64,000 bases of DNA from an uncultured Collinsella sp. (GTDB lineage: Bacteria; Actinomycetota; Coriobacteriia; Coriobacteriales; Coriobacteriaceae): NCBI GenBank assembly GCA_900541885.1, contig UQKW01000008.1:1-64000 (forward strand), in the 5' to 3' direction. Under the pieces are notes generated by a model, which was not told the DNA's origin, made no database searches, and was given only the letters and a program-made list of their open reading frames with translations. Every line of letters starts with the position of its first letter. Within the stretch, counting starts at the first letter, position 1. Positions 12,725 to 20,902 of the stretch are shown here, one piece after another. A program made the translations under genes and the position numbers.

Positions 12725-12837
12725 GGCGTGTCCGCCTGCTTGGTTTTCGCTCGGTCAGGTCCTGGCTCGCACGAAGAGCACATTAAGTGCTCTTCGGCTC
12801 GTGCGGAATCTACGAAAACCAAGCAGGCGGACACGCC
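12725..12837. repeat. long hairpin element B, 5' of valS
   Basis: Perfect 25-base outer arms begin GGCGTGTCCGCCTGC and end GCAGGCGGACACGCC. Inside, GCACGAAGAGCAC pairs across ATTAA with GTGCTCTTCGGCTCGTGC. On the minus strand the core reads TTCCGCACG, AGCACTTAATGTGCT, then CCAGGACCTGACCG, matching element A on the plus strand. If transcribed with valS it would form a strong hairpin in the 5' leader, about 20 bases before the ATG. Confidence 0.8.
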
Positions 12838-12911
12838 TTAGGTATCGATTACTTCAGTCTGAAGGTACTAACTTGACAATCTCACAGAATAGCACAGGCA
12901 TACCTGCCGAA

Positions 12912-12993
12912 AAGGGACAGGTTTATTTTGGTAGGTTTTATCAGGGGAAACGACATTTGCCCATATAAAACCGACCAAAATAAACCTGTCCCT
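12912..12993. repeat. inverted repeat H
   Basis: Arms of about 28 bases begin AGGGACAGGTTTATTTTGG and close with CCAAAATAAACCTGTCCCT, joined by about 26 bases. It stands between the clpX terminator and element B. No other copy was seen in this window. Confidence 0.75.
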
Positions 12994-12999
12994 AAATGG

Positions 13000-13029
13000 C
13001 AGGCCCCGCGGTGGTTGCCGCGGGGCCTG
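13000..13029 (-). terminator. terminator hairpin after clpX
   Basis: Arms CAGGCCCCGCGG and CCGCGGGGCCTG flank a six-base loop, starting 13 bases beyond the clpX stop on the minus strand. The following T-run is weak (CCATTTA), so efficiency is uncertain. Confidence 0.6.
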
Positions 13030-13041
13030 GATTCAAACTAT

Positions 13042-14436
13042 TTACCCGTAGATGCGTTGGGGCTGTTCTTCGCCCTTTACGGAGGCTTCGGTCACGATGA
13101 CCTTGACGACACCCTCCTCGCTAGGGAGGTCGAACATCGTCTGCTGCAGCACGTCCTCGCAGATGGAGCGCAGGCCGCGGGCGCCGGTCTTGCGGGCAAG
13201 CGCCATACGAGCGATCTCATGCAGGGCGGCATCCTCAAACTCAAGCTCAACGTCCTCGAGCTGGAACATCTTGCGGTACTGACGCACCACGGCGTTCTTG
13301 GGCTCGGTCAGGATCGACACCAGGTCGTCCTCGTCGAGCGCCTGCGTCTGGGTGACGACGGGCGTACGTCCCACAAACTCGGGGATCATGCCAAAGGCGT
13401 TGAGGTCCTGCGGGAGCACCTGGCGCAGCAGATCGTTCTCGTCGACCGAGGTGGGGCCGGCGATCTCGGAGTTAAAGCCCACGCCCTTGTTGCCCACGCG
13501 ATCGGCGATGATCTTGTCCAGACCCACAAAGGCACCACCGCAGATGAACAGGATGTTGGTCGTGTCGATCTGCAGCAGCTCCTGCTGGGGATGCTTGCGG
13601 CCGCCGGTGGGCGGAACGCTTGCCACCGTGCCCTCAAGAATCTTAAGCAGCGCCTGCTGAACGCCCTCGCCCGAAACGTCGCGGGTAATAGAAAGGTTCT
13701 CGGCCTTGCGGGCGATCTTATCGATCTCGTCCACGTAGATAATGCCAACCTGCGCGCGCTCAATATCGCCATCGGCAGCGTTGATGAGCTTGAGCAGGAT
13801 GTTCTCAACATCCTCGCCCACGTAACCGGCCTCGGTGAGTGCGGTGGCATCGGCGATGGCAAACGGCACCTCGAGGATGCGCGCGAGCGTCTGGGCCAAC
13901 AGGGTCTTGCCGGTACCAGTGGGACCGAGCAGCAAGATGTTGGACTTGGCGAGCTCCACCTCGTCCATATCGTTGTCGAACTGCGAGCCCATGCCGCCGT
14001 CAAAAGCGGACACCGCAGCGCCGCCCTCGATCACGCGGCGATAGTGGTTGTACACGGCAACCGACATAGCGCGCTTGGCGTCCTCCTGACCCATGACATA
14101 GGCCGAAAGCTCGTCATAGATCTCGTGCGGCGTCGGCACGTGCGTGATGACCTGGCGGTCGTCCTCGAGCTCAAAGCCCTCGGTCTCGGGGTCCACGGCG
14201 GGCTGCCCAGCAGCCTGGCCGTGGTCGTTGAGGAAGCCTGGCAGCTTGCCGTTGCGGGCAGCGTCCATAAAGTCCGAAGCCAGCGACTCCTCCAGAATCT
14301 CGGAGCAAGCGGCGACGCACTCGTCACAGATAAAGATGTTGGTCGGGCCCTTTACGAGGCGACGGACCTGGCCCTGCTCTTTTCCGCAGAAGGAGCAGCG
14401 GATAGGGTTGCCGTTCTCGTCAAAGTTGTCCTGCAT
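13042..14436 (-). CDS. clpX: ATP-dependent Clp protease ATP-binding subunit ClpX
   Basis: ClpX is the AAA+ unfoldase that feeds tagged proteins into ClpP. The 464-residue protein has an N-terminal C4 zinc-binding domain (CSFCG, then CDECV), Walker A GPTGTGKT, Walker B IIYVDEID and the pore-loop motif GYVGED. The IGF-type ClpP-docking loop is not obvious in this reading. I chose MQDNFDENG because CAGGAAAC lies just upstream; MAGNMQDN at 14448 is the alternative and would almost abut clpP. It lies immediately downstream of clpP in the standard tig-clpP-clpX order, with a hairpin after its stop. Confidence 0.95.
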   Translation of the reverse strand: MQDNFDENGNPIRCSFCGKEQGQVRRLVKGPTNIFICDECVAACSEILEESLASDFMDAARNGKLPGFLNDHGQAAGQPAVDPETEGFELEDDRQVITHVPTPHEIYDELSAYVMGQEDAKRAMSVAVYNHYRRVIEGGAAVSAFDGGMGSQFDNDMDEVELAKSNILLLGPTGTGKTLLAQTLARILEVPFAIADATALTEAGYVGEDVENILLKLINAADGDIERAQVGIIYVDEIDKIARKAENLSITRDVSGEGVQQALLKILEGTVASVPPTGGRKHPQQELLQIDTTNILFICGGAFVGLDKIIADRVGNKGVGFNSEIAGPTSVDENDLLRQVLPQDLNAFGMIPEFVGRTPVVTQTQALDEDDLVSILTEPKNAVVRQYRKMFQLEDVELEFEDAALHEIARMALARKTGARGLRSICEDVLQQTMFDLPSEEGVVKVIVTEASVKGEEQPQRIYG

Positions 14437-14449
14437 GTTTCCTGCCATC

Positions 14450-15082
14450 CTAGGCATCCTTCGCGGCGAGATCGCGCGAGGTGACGATACGGTCAATCAA
14501 GCCGTAGTCGAGGGCCTCGGCAGCGGTCAGGTAGTTGTCGCGCTCGGTATCGGCCCGGACCTTCTCGATGGGCTGGCCCGAGGCGTCGGACAGGATCTGG
14601 TTGAGCTCGCGACGGGTCTTCTTGATCTCCTCGGCAACGATCTCAATCTCGGTCTGCTGACCCTGGGCACCGCCGCTGGGCTGGTGAATCATGACCTTGG
14701 AGTGCGGCAGGCAGAAGCGCTTGCCCTTGGCGCCGGCCGAAAGCAGCACAGCGGCCATAGACGCGGCCATGCCGACGCAAATGGTGGAGACCTGCGGCTT
14801 AATGAAGTTCATGGTGTCAAGAATCGCCAGGCCGGAGTAGACCTCGCCACCGGGCGAATTGATGTAGAGCGAGATATCCTTCTCGGCATCCTGGCTCTCA
14901 AGATGCAGCAGCTGGGCAACGACCAGGTTGGCGCTGACGGAGTTGATCTCCTCGCCCAAGAAGATGATGCGGTCGTTGAGCAGGCGCGAATAGATATCGT
15001 AGCTGCGCTCGCCGCGCGGCGTCTGCTCGATAACGTATGGCACGAGGGCGGAATCGAACTTAGCGATCATACGCATCTCCAT
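14450..15082 (-). CDS. clpP: ATP-dependent Clp protease proteolytic subunit ClpP
   Basis: ClpP forms the tetradecameric serine-protease chamber that degrades proteins delivered by ClpX. The roughly 210-residue protein carries the nucleophile serine in GMAASMAA and the catalytic histidine in PHSKVMIHQP, with the aspartate further downstream in the conserved C-terminal part. The mature body begins at about RGERSYDIYS. Three close starts (15082, 15076 and 15070) are possible; the last has GGAG six bases upstream, while the first has GAGAGA. The stop nearly touches clpX, indicating translational coupling. Confidence 0.95.
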   Translation of the reverse strand: MEMRMIAKFDSALVPYVIEQTPRGERSYDIYSRLLNDRIIFLGEEINSVSANLVVAQLLHLESQDAEKDISLYINSPGGEVYSGLAILDTMNFIKPQVSTICVGMAASMAAVLLSAGAKGKRFCLPHSKVMIHQPSGGAQGQQTEIEIVAEEIKKTRRELNQILSDASGQPIEKVRADTERDNYLTAAEALDYGLIDRIVTSRDLAAKDA

Positions 15083-15117
15083 TTCTCTCTTGCGGACCAA
15101 TAGTGGTTCTAGATAAA

Positions 15118-15158
15118 CGTACGGTGCCCGCATGCTATGCATTGGCTGGCACCGTACG
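15118..15158 (-). terminator. hairpin between tig and clpP
   Basis: Arms CGTACGGTGCC and GGCACCGTACG form an 11-base-pair stem. On the minus strand TTTATC follows. It would partly terminate or process the transcript between tig and clpP. Confidence 0.6.
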
Positions 15159-15234
15159 AAGCAACCGGATAACCGGTGTATAACTTTACCCCATCACGGG
15201 CGCACGCATGCGCTCGCGGGCAAGGTGGCGAGAA

Positions 15235-16539
15235 TTACTCGGCGTCCTTGGCGGTCTCGTCGACCTCGGTCACCTTGGCGTTCTCGACCAGGTGGTCAAC
15301 GGCCTTGGAGCGACGGATGGACTCGCGGACGGCAGGCATGCGGCCATCAGCGATGAACTCGGCCTTGGAAGCCTCGACGTCCTTGACGCCGGCCTTCTCG
15401 AACTCGGCGTTGACGTCGTCCTCGGTGACCTCAATCTTGAGCTCACGGGCGAGGGCGTCGAGAGCCAGGGACTCACGGGCAACGTCGTTGGCCTGCTTGT
15501 GCAGGTCGCCGATGAACTGCTCCATGGTTAGGCCGGAAGCGGGCAGCCAGGTGTCCAGCGTCATGCCGCGGGCAGCGAGGTTAGACAGGAAGTTCTGGCC
15601 AAGCTCCTCAAAGACGGACTGCTCGTAGTCAGCATCCATCTCGTCGAGCTGCAGGCGCTCGGCGAGAGCGGAGACGCAACGGTTCTCCTTCTCGGCCGGC
15701 AGGCGGGAAGCCTTGTCCTGCTCGATCTCGATCTTGATGGCGTCGCGCATGGCGTCGATGCTGTCAAAGCCAAAGTCGGACTTGACGAGCTCATCGGTGA
15801 GCTCGGGGGTGTTGCGGACCTTGATGCCCTTGACGGTGACCTCGACGGTGTGGGTCTCGGCCTCCTCGCCCTCCTCGACCTCGTCGGTCCAGGTGACGGT
15901 CTTGACGTCGTCAACGTTAGCGCCGATCAGGGCCTCGTTGAACTCCTTGGGGTTGCTGTCGCTACCGGCGATGAGCATGCGGCCCTCGGCGGCGAAGTTG
16001 TCGGCGTTCTCAACGGCCTTGAGATCGACGGTGACGTAGTCCTCGGCCTCGACGGCGCGACCCTCGACGTCCTCGAAGGTGGCACGGTAGTTGAGGAGCA
16101 TCTCGACCTGGTTGTTAATCTCGGACTCGGTGACCTCCGCAGGAGGCATCTCGATCTCGACGGCGTCGAAGGAGGAGAGCTCAGCAGCAGGACGCAGGGA
16201 GAACTCGACAGTGTAGGTGTAGTCCTCGTGATCCTTGGCGAGGTCGAGCTCCTTGTAGTCACCGTTCTTGGTGGGGACGATGTCCAGCTCGTTGAGGACG
16301 GCGGGCTCGTTGGCGGCGATCAGGTCGTTGGTGGCCTGAGCGAGGGTAGCCTCGGCACCAAGAGCGGAGTCGATGACCGGACGGGGGGCCTTGCCGGCAC
16401 GGAAGCCCGGGAAGCGGTACTTCTTGGCGGTGTCCTTGTAAGCCTTCTTGATCGCGGCGTCGACGTCGGCGGCCGGGATGGTGACCGTAGCGGTGAGCTT
16501 GGCGTCCTTGACGTCAGAAGCGGTGATGTTCAACACGTT
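15235..16539 (-). CDS. tig: trigger factor, ribosome-associated chaperone
   Basis: Trigger factor binds the ribosomal exit tunnel and folds nascent chains. The protein of about 434 residues has the ribosome-binding signature region GFRAGKAPRP, a central FKBP-type domain (GRAVEAEDYVTVDL) and a helical, acidic C-terminal domain. The start is uncertain. An ATG at 16548 would place the GAGGAGG ribosome site inside the gene. GTG at 16539 or TTG at 16536 follows that site and gives the usual N-terminus (LNITASDVKDAK), so I favour one of these. It is first in the tig-clpP-clpX group. Confidence 0.93.
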   Translation of the reverse strand, partial: NVLNITASDVKDAKLTATVTIPAADVDAAIKKAYKDTAKKYRFPGFRAGKAPRPVIDSALGAEATLAQATNDLIAANEPAVLNELDIVPTKNGDYKELDLAKDHEDYTYTVEFSLRPAAELSSFDAVEIEMPPAEVTESEINNQVEMLLNYRATFEDVEGRAVEAEDYVTVDLKAVENADNFAAEGRMLIAGSDSNPKEFNEALIGANVDDVKTVTWTDEVEEGEEAETHTVEVTVKGIKVRNTPELTDELVKSDFGFDSIDAMRDAIKIEIEQDKASRLPAEKENRCVSALAERLQLDEMDADYEQSVFEELGQNFLSNLAARGMTLDTWLPASGLTMEQFIGDLHKQANDVARESLALDALARELKIEVTEDDVNAEFEKAGVKDVEASKAEFIADGRMPAVRESIRRSKAVDHLVENAKVTEVDETAKDAE

Positions 16540-16624
16540 CCTCCTCATACTGCCCAGCTTATCTGAGGTGCTGGTACCTTTATGCAACAAAGAGTCGCGA
16601 CGGCCGAAGCCGACGCAGATGCGT

Positions 16625-16708
16625 TGGTGCGGGCGAAAGGACTCGAACCTTCACGGGAATCCCACCAGAACCTAAATCTGGCGCGTCTACCAATTCCGCC
16701 ACGCCCGC
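16625..16708 (-). tRNA. tRNA-Leu (anticodon TAG)
   Basis: The minus strand reads GCGGGCGTGGCGGAATTGG at the 5' end, a seven-base anticodon loop TTTAGGT, a short variable arm, the T-arm GGTTCGAGTCC and a 3' acceptor ending GCCCGCACCA. CCA is encoded. The long class II structure fits leucine. Confidence 0.95.
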
Positions 16709-16807
16709 ATGAGCGCACAGACTAGGAATGATAGCAGATACGAACGGCAAGCGCACGCACACCTTTTACAAGCTCACGACCTCACCACGAGTGCCCATCG
16801 GAGGGAA

Positions 16808-16918
16808 GGGTAGCTAATTTGGGACGGGGCTATTTTAGCTACCCCGGCTGATAGCGCGAATGGTTGGCCAATTAACAGCTGGGGTAGCTAAAATGGCCCC
16901 GTCCCAAATTAGCTACCC
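16808..16918. repeat. family D inverted repeat, complete copy
   Basis: The arms begin GGGTAGCTAATTTGGGACGG and end with the inverted GTCCCAAATTAGCTACCC. Each arm is itself partly palindromic (GGTAGCTAA and TTAGCTACC). It fills the space between tRNA-Leu and the molybdenum hydroxylase stop codon. Degenerate copies are at 150, 1602 and 46658. Confidence 0.85.
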
Positions 16919-16927
16919 CCAGCTCGT

Positions 16928-19759
16928 CTACTCCCCCAGCAGGGCCTTCTCGGGCGTGATCGGCAGTGAGCGAACCTGATGGCCGGTGGCGTGCGCCACG
17001 GCCGAGGCTACTGCGGCGAGCGGCGTGTTGATGACGACCTCGCCGATCGACTTGGCGCCAAACGGGCCCGTCGGCTCGTAGCTCGGCTCAAAGGCCACAC
17101 GAATGCTGCCGATATCCAGGCGCGTGGGCAGCTTGTAGCTCATAAAGTTGCCGGTGCGTAGGCGGCCGCGGTCATCGTGCTCGACGATCTCGTAGAGAGC
17201 GTGGCCGATACCCTGGGCAATGCCGCCCTCGGCCTGGACGCGCGCGAGCGCCTCATTGATCACGGTGCCGCAGTCGACGGCCGCCGCATAGTCCACCACA
17301 GTCACCTTGCCGGTGGCCTTGTCGACCTCGACCTCGGCAATGCCGGCCATAAACGGCGGAGGCGAAACGGGCAGGCAGGCAGAGGCATGCGAGGTGAGCG
17401 CGTCGCCGCCCGCGATGTTCTTAACGCACAGGTTGGCAAAGTCGCGCAGCGTGAGATAGCGGTTCTGCTCGCGCGCGGCACGCTCGTCGGACAGGCGCAC
17501 GTACTGGCCATCGAAGACCACGTCGGCGGCGTCCACGTCCCACATCTCGGCGGCCTTGGCGCAAATCTTCTCGCGCAGCTCGGTTGCGGCGTTCTTGGCG
17601 GCAAGGCCCGTCACGTAGGTACCGGAGCTCGCGTACGAGCCGGCGTCGAACGGCGACACGTCGGTGTCTACGCCGCGCACCACTATCTGCGAGCTCTCCA
17701 CGCCCAGCTCCTCGGCAGCAATCTGCGCCAGGATCGTGTCGACACCCATGCCGTTATCGGTGGCGCCGGTGCCGATGGTAATGAAGCCATCCTCTTCCAG
17801 GCGCATATCGATGCCGGCAATATCGACGTTGGAGATGCCCGAGCCCTGCATGGTGAGCGCACAGCCCAGAGCACGCACGCGATCGCCCAGGTCGACGGCC
17901 AGCGGCTTGTCGCGCCATCCGATCATGTCCATCGCGCGCAGCAGGCAGCGGTCAAGCGCGCAGGCGTTGAGCTTCTCGTTGTAGTACTGCGGCATGATCT
18001 CGCCCTCGTGCACGATGTTCTTAAGGCGCAGGTCGGCGGGATCCATGTGCAACATGTCGGCGAGCTCGTTGACGGCGCTCTCCACGGCAAACTGGCCCTG
18101 GGTGGCACCGTAGCCGCGATACGCGCCGCCGCGGTTGGTATTGGTGTAGACGGCGTCCCAGCTAAAGCGGCTCGCCTTCACGTGGTTGTAGATCGGCAGG
18201 CTCTTGTGGCCCGAAAGGCCAATCGTCGTGGTAGCGTGCTCGCCGTACGCGCCGGCGTTGGACAGCGTGTGCAGGTCGATGGCCGTAATGGTGCCGTCGT
18301 TCATGGCGCCCAGCTTAACGGTCATCTGCATCTGGTGGCGCGAGTTGCCCGCGGTGATGGTCTCCTCACGCGTGTAGCAGCAGTAGCTCGGACGACCGGT
18401 CTGCTGGGTCACGAACGCCACGAAGATCTCGCAGCAGCCCGTCTGCTTGGAGCCAAAACCGCCGCCGATGCGCGGCTTGATGACCTGCACCTGCGACTGC
18501 GGAATGTCGAGCGACTGCGCGACCATGCGGCGCACGTGGAAGGGCACCTGCGTAGAGGTGGTCACCGAGATGCGGCCGAAGGCGTCGGTCGTCGCGAAGG
18601 CGCGGAAGGTTTCCATGGGCGCGGTCTGCGTGGCTTGGCTGGTGTAGGTGCGGGTGAAGACGATGTCGCTCTGGGCGAAGGCCTCGTCAAGGTCGCCAAA
18701 GTCGCTCGTGCCGCTGCACACCAGGTTGCGCGGAACGTCGCCGCCCTGCGGGAACATAAAGGTCACGTCGCCCTCGGGGTGAACCACGATGCCATTATCG
18801 AGTGCCTGGGTAAAGTCGAGCAGCGGCTCGAGCACCTCATAGTCGACCTTAATGAGCTTGAGCGCCTTGTCGGCGGCCTCCTCGGTCTCGGCGGCGACAA
18901 TCGCCACCTCCTCGTTTTGGTAACGCACCAGGTTCTCGAGAATCAGGCGGTCGTAGGGACTCGGCTGCGGATAGCTCTGGCCGGCGATGGTAAAGCGGCG
19001 CTTGGGCACGTCCTCGTAGGTGTAGACACCCACGACGCCGGGCACCTTCAGTGCGCGCGACGTATCGATGGAGCGGATCTTGGCGCGGGCATAGGGACTG
19101 CGCTTGAGTTTGACGATCAGGGCGCCGGCGGGCACCAAGTCGCCCGTGTAGACGGGACGCCCCTCGAGCAGGGCCTTCGAGTCCTTCTTGGGCTGCTTGT
19201 GAGTGATCTGCTTGTAGGAGACACCGTCGCAGCTGGTGTCGTTGACCGGCAGCTCGGGCATCTCAAAGCCCACCTGCACGCCGAACTCGTTGAGGAAGCG
19301 CACGATGGCGCGCAGCTGGCTCTCGTAGCCGCTGCAACGGCAGAGGTTGCCGGCGAGCTGGCGCGAGAGCTCCTCGCGTGTAGCGACGAGGCTCGGGTCC
19401 TCCTTGGCGGCGCGGGCAAGCGCCAGCACGTTCATAATGAGGCCGGGGGCGCAAAAACCGCACTGCTCGGCGCCTTCGGCGGCCATCGCACGGGCCAGTG
19501 CCTCAGACTCGGCCTTAAGGCCCTCAAGCGTGGTGATGGTACGACCCTCGACGCGCGCCGCGGGAACCGAGCAACTCAGCACCGGGTCGCCGTCGAGCCA
19601 CACCGTGCACAGGCCGCAGTTGGTGGTTTCGCAGGCACAGCGCACCGACGCGCAACCCTGCTCGCGCAAAAGCGCAAAGAGCATGGTGTCGGGGGCAATC
19701 TGGACCTTGACCTTACGGCCGTTGAGCGTAAAGGAAAGATCGATGAGTTTGGCAGCCAT
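16928..19759 (-). CDS. XDH-family molybdenum hydroxylase, fused [2Fe-2S] and Moco subunits
   Basis: The 943-residue protein joins a two-cluster ferredoxin domain to the molybdopterin domain of xanthine dehydrogenase-type hydroxylases. The first cluster uses C43, C48, C51 and C63; the second uses C100, C103, C140 and C142. Moco motifs follow: GGGFGSKQTGC, AYRGYGATQGQ, and near the C-terminus FGAKSIGE with the presumed catalytic glutamate. This single-chain arrangement resembles E. coli XdhD and the selenium-dependent molybdenum hydroxylases studied beside SelD, YedF and DUF3343, all encoded in this window. The substrate is probably a purine or other N-heterocycle. The start codon overlaps the stop of the FAD subunit. 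A labile Mo-bound selenium is inferred from genome context, not visible in the sequence. Confidence 0.9.
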   Translation of the reverse strand: MAAKLIDLSFTLNGRKVKVQIAPDTMLFALLREQGCASVRCACETTNCGLCTVWLDGDPVLSCSVPAARVEGRTITTLEGLKAESEALARAMAAEGAEQCGFCAPGLIMNVLALARAAKEDPSLVATREELSRQLAGNLCRCSGYESQLRAIVRFLNEFGVQVGFEMPELPVNDTSCDGVSYKQITHKQPKKDSKALLEGRPVYTGDLVPAGALIVKLKRSPYARAKIRSIDTSRALKVPGVVGVYTYEDVPKRRFTIAGQSYPQPSPYDRLILENLVRYQNEEVAIVAAETEEAADKALKLIKVDYEVLEPLLDFTQALDNGIVVHPEGDVTFMFPQGGDVPRNLVCSGTSDFGDLDEAFAQSDIVFTRTYTSQATQTAPMETFRAFATTDAFGRISVTTSTQVPFHVRRMVAQSLDIPQSQVQVIKPRIGGGFGSKQTGCCEIFVAFVTQQTGRPSYCCYTREETITAGNSRHQMQMTVKLGAMNDGTITAIDLHTLSNAGAYGEHATTTIGLSGHKSLPIYNHVKASRFSWDAVYTNTNRGGAYRGYGATQGQFAVESAVNELADMLHMDPADLRLKNIVHEGEIMPQYYNEKLNACALDRCLLRAMDMIGWRDKPLAVDLGDRVRALGCALTMQGSGISNVDIAGIDMRLEEDGFITIGTGATDNGMGVDTILAQIAAEELGVESSQIVVRGVDTDVSPFDAGSYASSGTYVTGLAAKNAATELREKICAKAAEMWDVDAADVVFDGQYVRLSDERAAREQNRYLTLRDFANLCVKNIAGGDALTSHASACLPVSPPPFMAGIAEVEVDKATGKVTVVDYAAAVDCGTVINEALARVQAEGGIAQGIGHALYEIVEHDDRGRLRTGNFMSYKLPTRLDIGSIRVAFEPSYEPTGPFGAKSIGEVVINTPLAAVASAVAHATGHQVRSLPITPEKALLGE

Positions 19760-20673
19760 TAGCGCACCTCGCTAGAATCGACGCCGGGCACGCGGCGGCA
19801 GGAATACTCGTCCGTGGCAAACTTAGGAATCTGCACGCCCTCGAGCTCGCGGGCAAGCGCGGCCGAAAGCTCGATGCCGGCGGCGCGGCGCACGGCCTGA
19901 ATCGCCAGCGGGGCAGAGATGCGGAGGCGGTAGTCGGCCGAGCCCCACAGGTTGGTGCCGTAACTCAGGGCACGCACGGATGTGGCCAGAGCGCGAAACT
20001 CATCCTCGGAAGGCTGCTCGTTGATAAGGCCGCACGCCTCGTCCTGCAGCAGGGTCGCGCGCAGCGGGCGGGCGCCCACGGTGACATGCCAGCTGTTGTC
20101 CCACCAGGCGGCGGTGACGTTTAAGGAGGGGAAGTCGGTCGCGGCCTTGCGCACGGCCTCGTAGCTCGCACGGTAATCGTGCTTGACGACCACCACGTGC
20201 TCGATCACGTCGCGCACATAGCCCATGTCCACGAACTCGGCGAGCGGCACGCGGCCGGCGCCCGTTAGCTCAACATAGGAATCGAGCGCCAAAAAGGCCG
20301 AGAGCACGTCCGAAAAACCAAAGCGGCCGTAGATGCTGCCGCCCACCGTGGCGGTATTGCGCAGCTGCACGCCTACGATATCGTGGACGGCGAACTCAAA
20401 GACATTGTTGACAAGCGCGTTGAGCCCGGCATGACGTTCGAGCTGACGCAGGGTACACATGGCACCGATGCGAAACTCGGTCTCGGTCTCCTCGACCTGA
20501 TCGAGTCCGCAGGCCGAAAGGTCAATCGCCGTCGCGACGCGACGCGAACCCAGGCGCATCCAAATACCACCGCCCACAATCTTGTTGTTGCGGTTCTTCT
20601 GTAAGAGCTCATAGGCTTCGGCCGCGTTTCCAACACGGACGTAGGTACCGAACTTGAGCACGTTCTCCCCCAT
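19759..20673 (-). CDS. FAD-binding subunit of the molybdenum hydroxylase
   Basis: This 304-residue protein belongs to the CoxM/XdhB/YgfM family of FAD-binding subunits, which pass electrons from the iron-sulfur clusters to NAD or another acceptor. Visible motifs are VGGGIWMRLG near the N-terminus and NTATVGGSIYGRFGFSD for FAD binding, then the CO-dehydrogenase flavoprotein C-terminal domain. GGAGAG sits very close to the ATG at 20673; a GTG start four codons later (VLKFGTYVR), preceded by GGGGGAG, is a real alternative. It is upstream of and translationally coupled to the fused Moco subunit. Confidence 0.88.
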   Translation of the reverse strand: MGENVLKFGTYVRVGNAAEAYELLQKNRNNKIVGGGIWMRLGSRRVATAIDLSACGLDQVEETETEFRIGAMCTLRQLERHAGLNALVNNVFEFAVHDIVGVQLRNTATVGGSIYGRFGFSDVLSAFLALDSYVELTGAGRVPLAEFVDMGYVRDVIEHVVVVKHDYRASYEAVRKAATDFPSLNVTAAWWDNSWHVTVGARPLRATLLQDEACGLINEQPSEDEFRALATSVRALSYGTNLWGSADYRLRISAPLAIQAVRRAAGIELSAALARELEGVQIPKFATDEYSCRRVPGVDSSEVR

Positions 20674-20753
20674 CTCTCCACTTGTCCAGTACTTTCAAGT
20701 GTACCAAACGAGGGGCCGCACACCGTTTTAGGACAAAATCCACCCACTCATCT

Positions 20754-20826
20754 ATAACTTGCGGTGATATACGGACTGATTAGCCGTTCTGGAACGCAAA
20801 ACAGTCCGTATATCACCGCAAGTTAT
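20754..20826. repeat. family F inverted repeat, copy 2
   Basis: Arms ATAACTTGCGGTGATATACG and CGTATATCACCGCAAGTTAT are perfectly complementary. The element lies between gdhA and the FAD-subunit gene, in the promoter region of the latter. Confidence 0.88.
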
Positions 20827-20902
20827 GAGGAGTCCTCCGGGATAGAAAAGGCTCCCAGCCGGATAGCTGGAAGCCTCATCACATGCCATATCAAGCGAAG
20901 AT

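Noticed and set aside
12705..12911. T-box leader for valS
   Set aside because: No T-box bulge sequence was found; only the hairpin element is present.
17177..19762. Long plus-strand frame of 861 codons over the molybdenum hydroxylase
   Set aside because: It is antisense to a clear enzyme gene, has shadow-type composition and no recognisable motif; long antisense frames are expected at this GC content.
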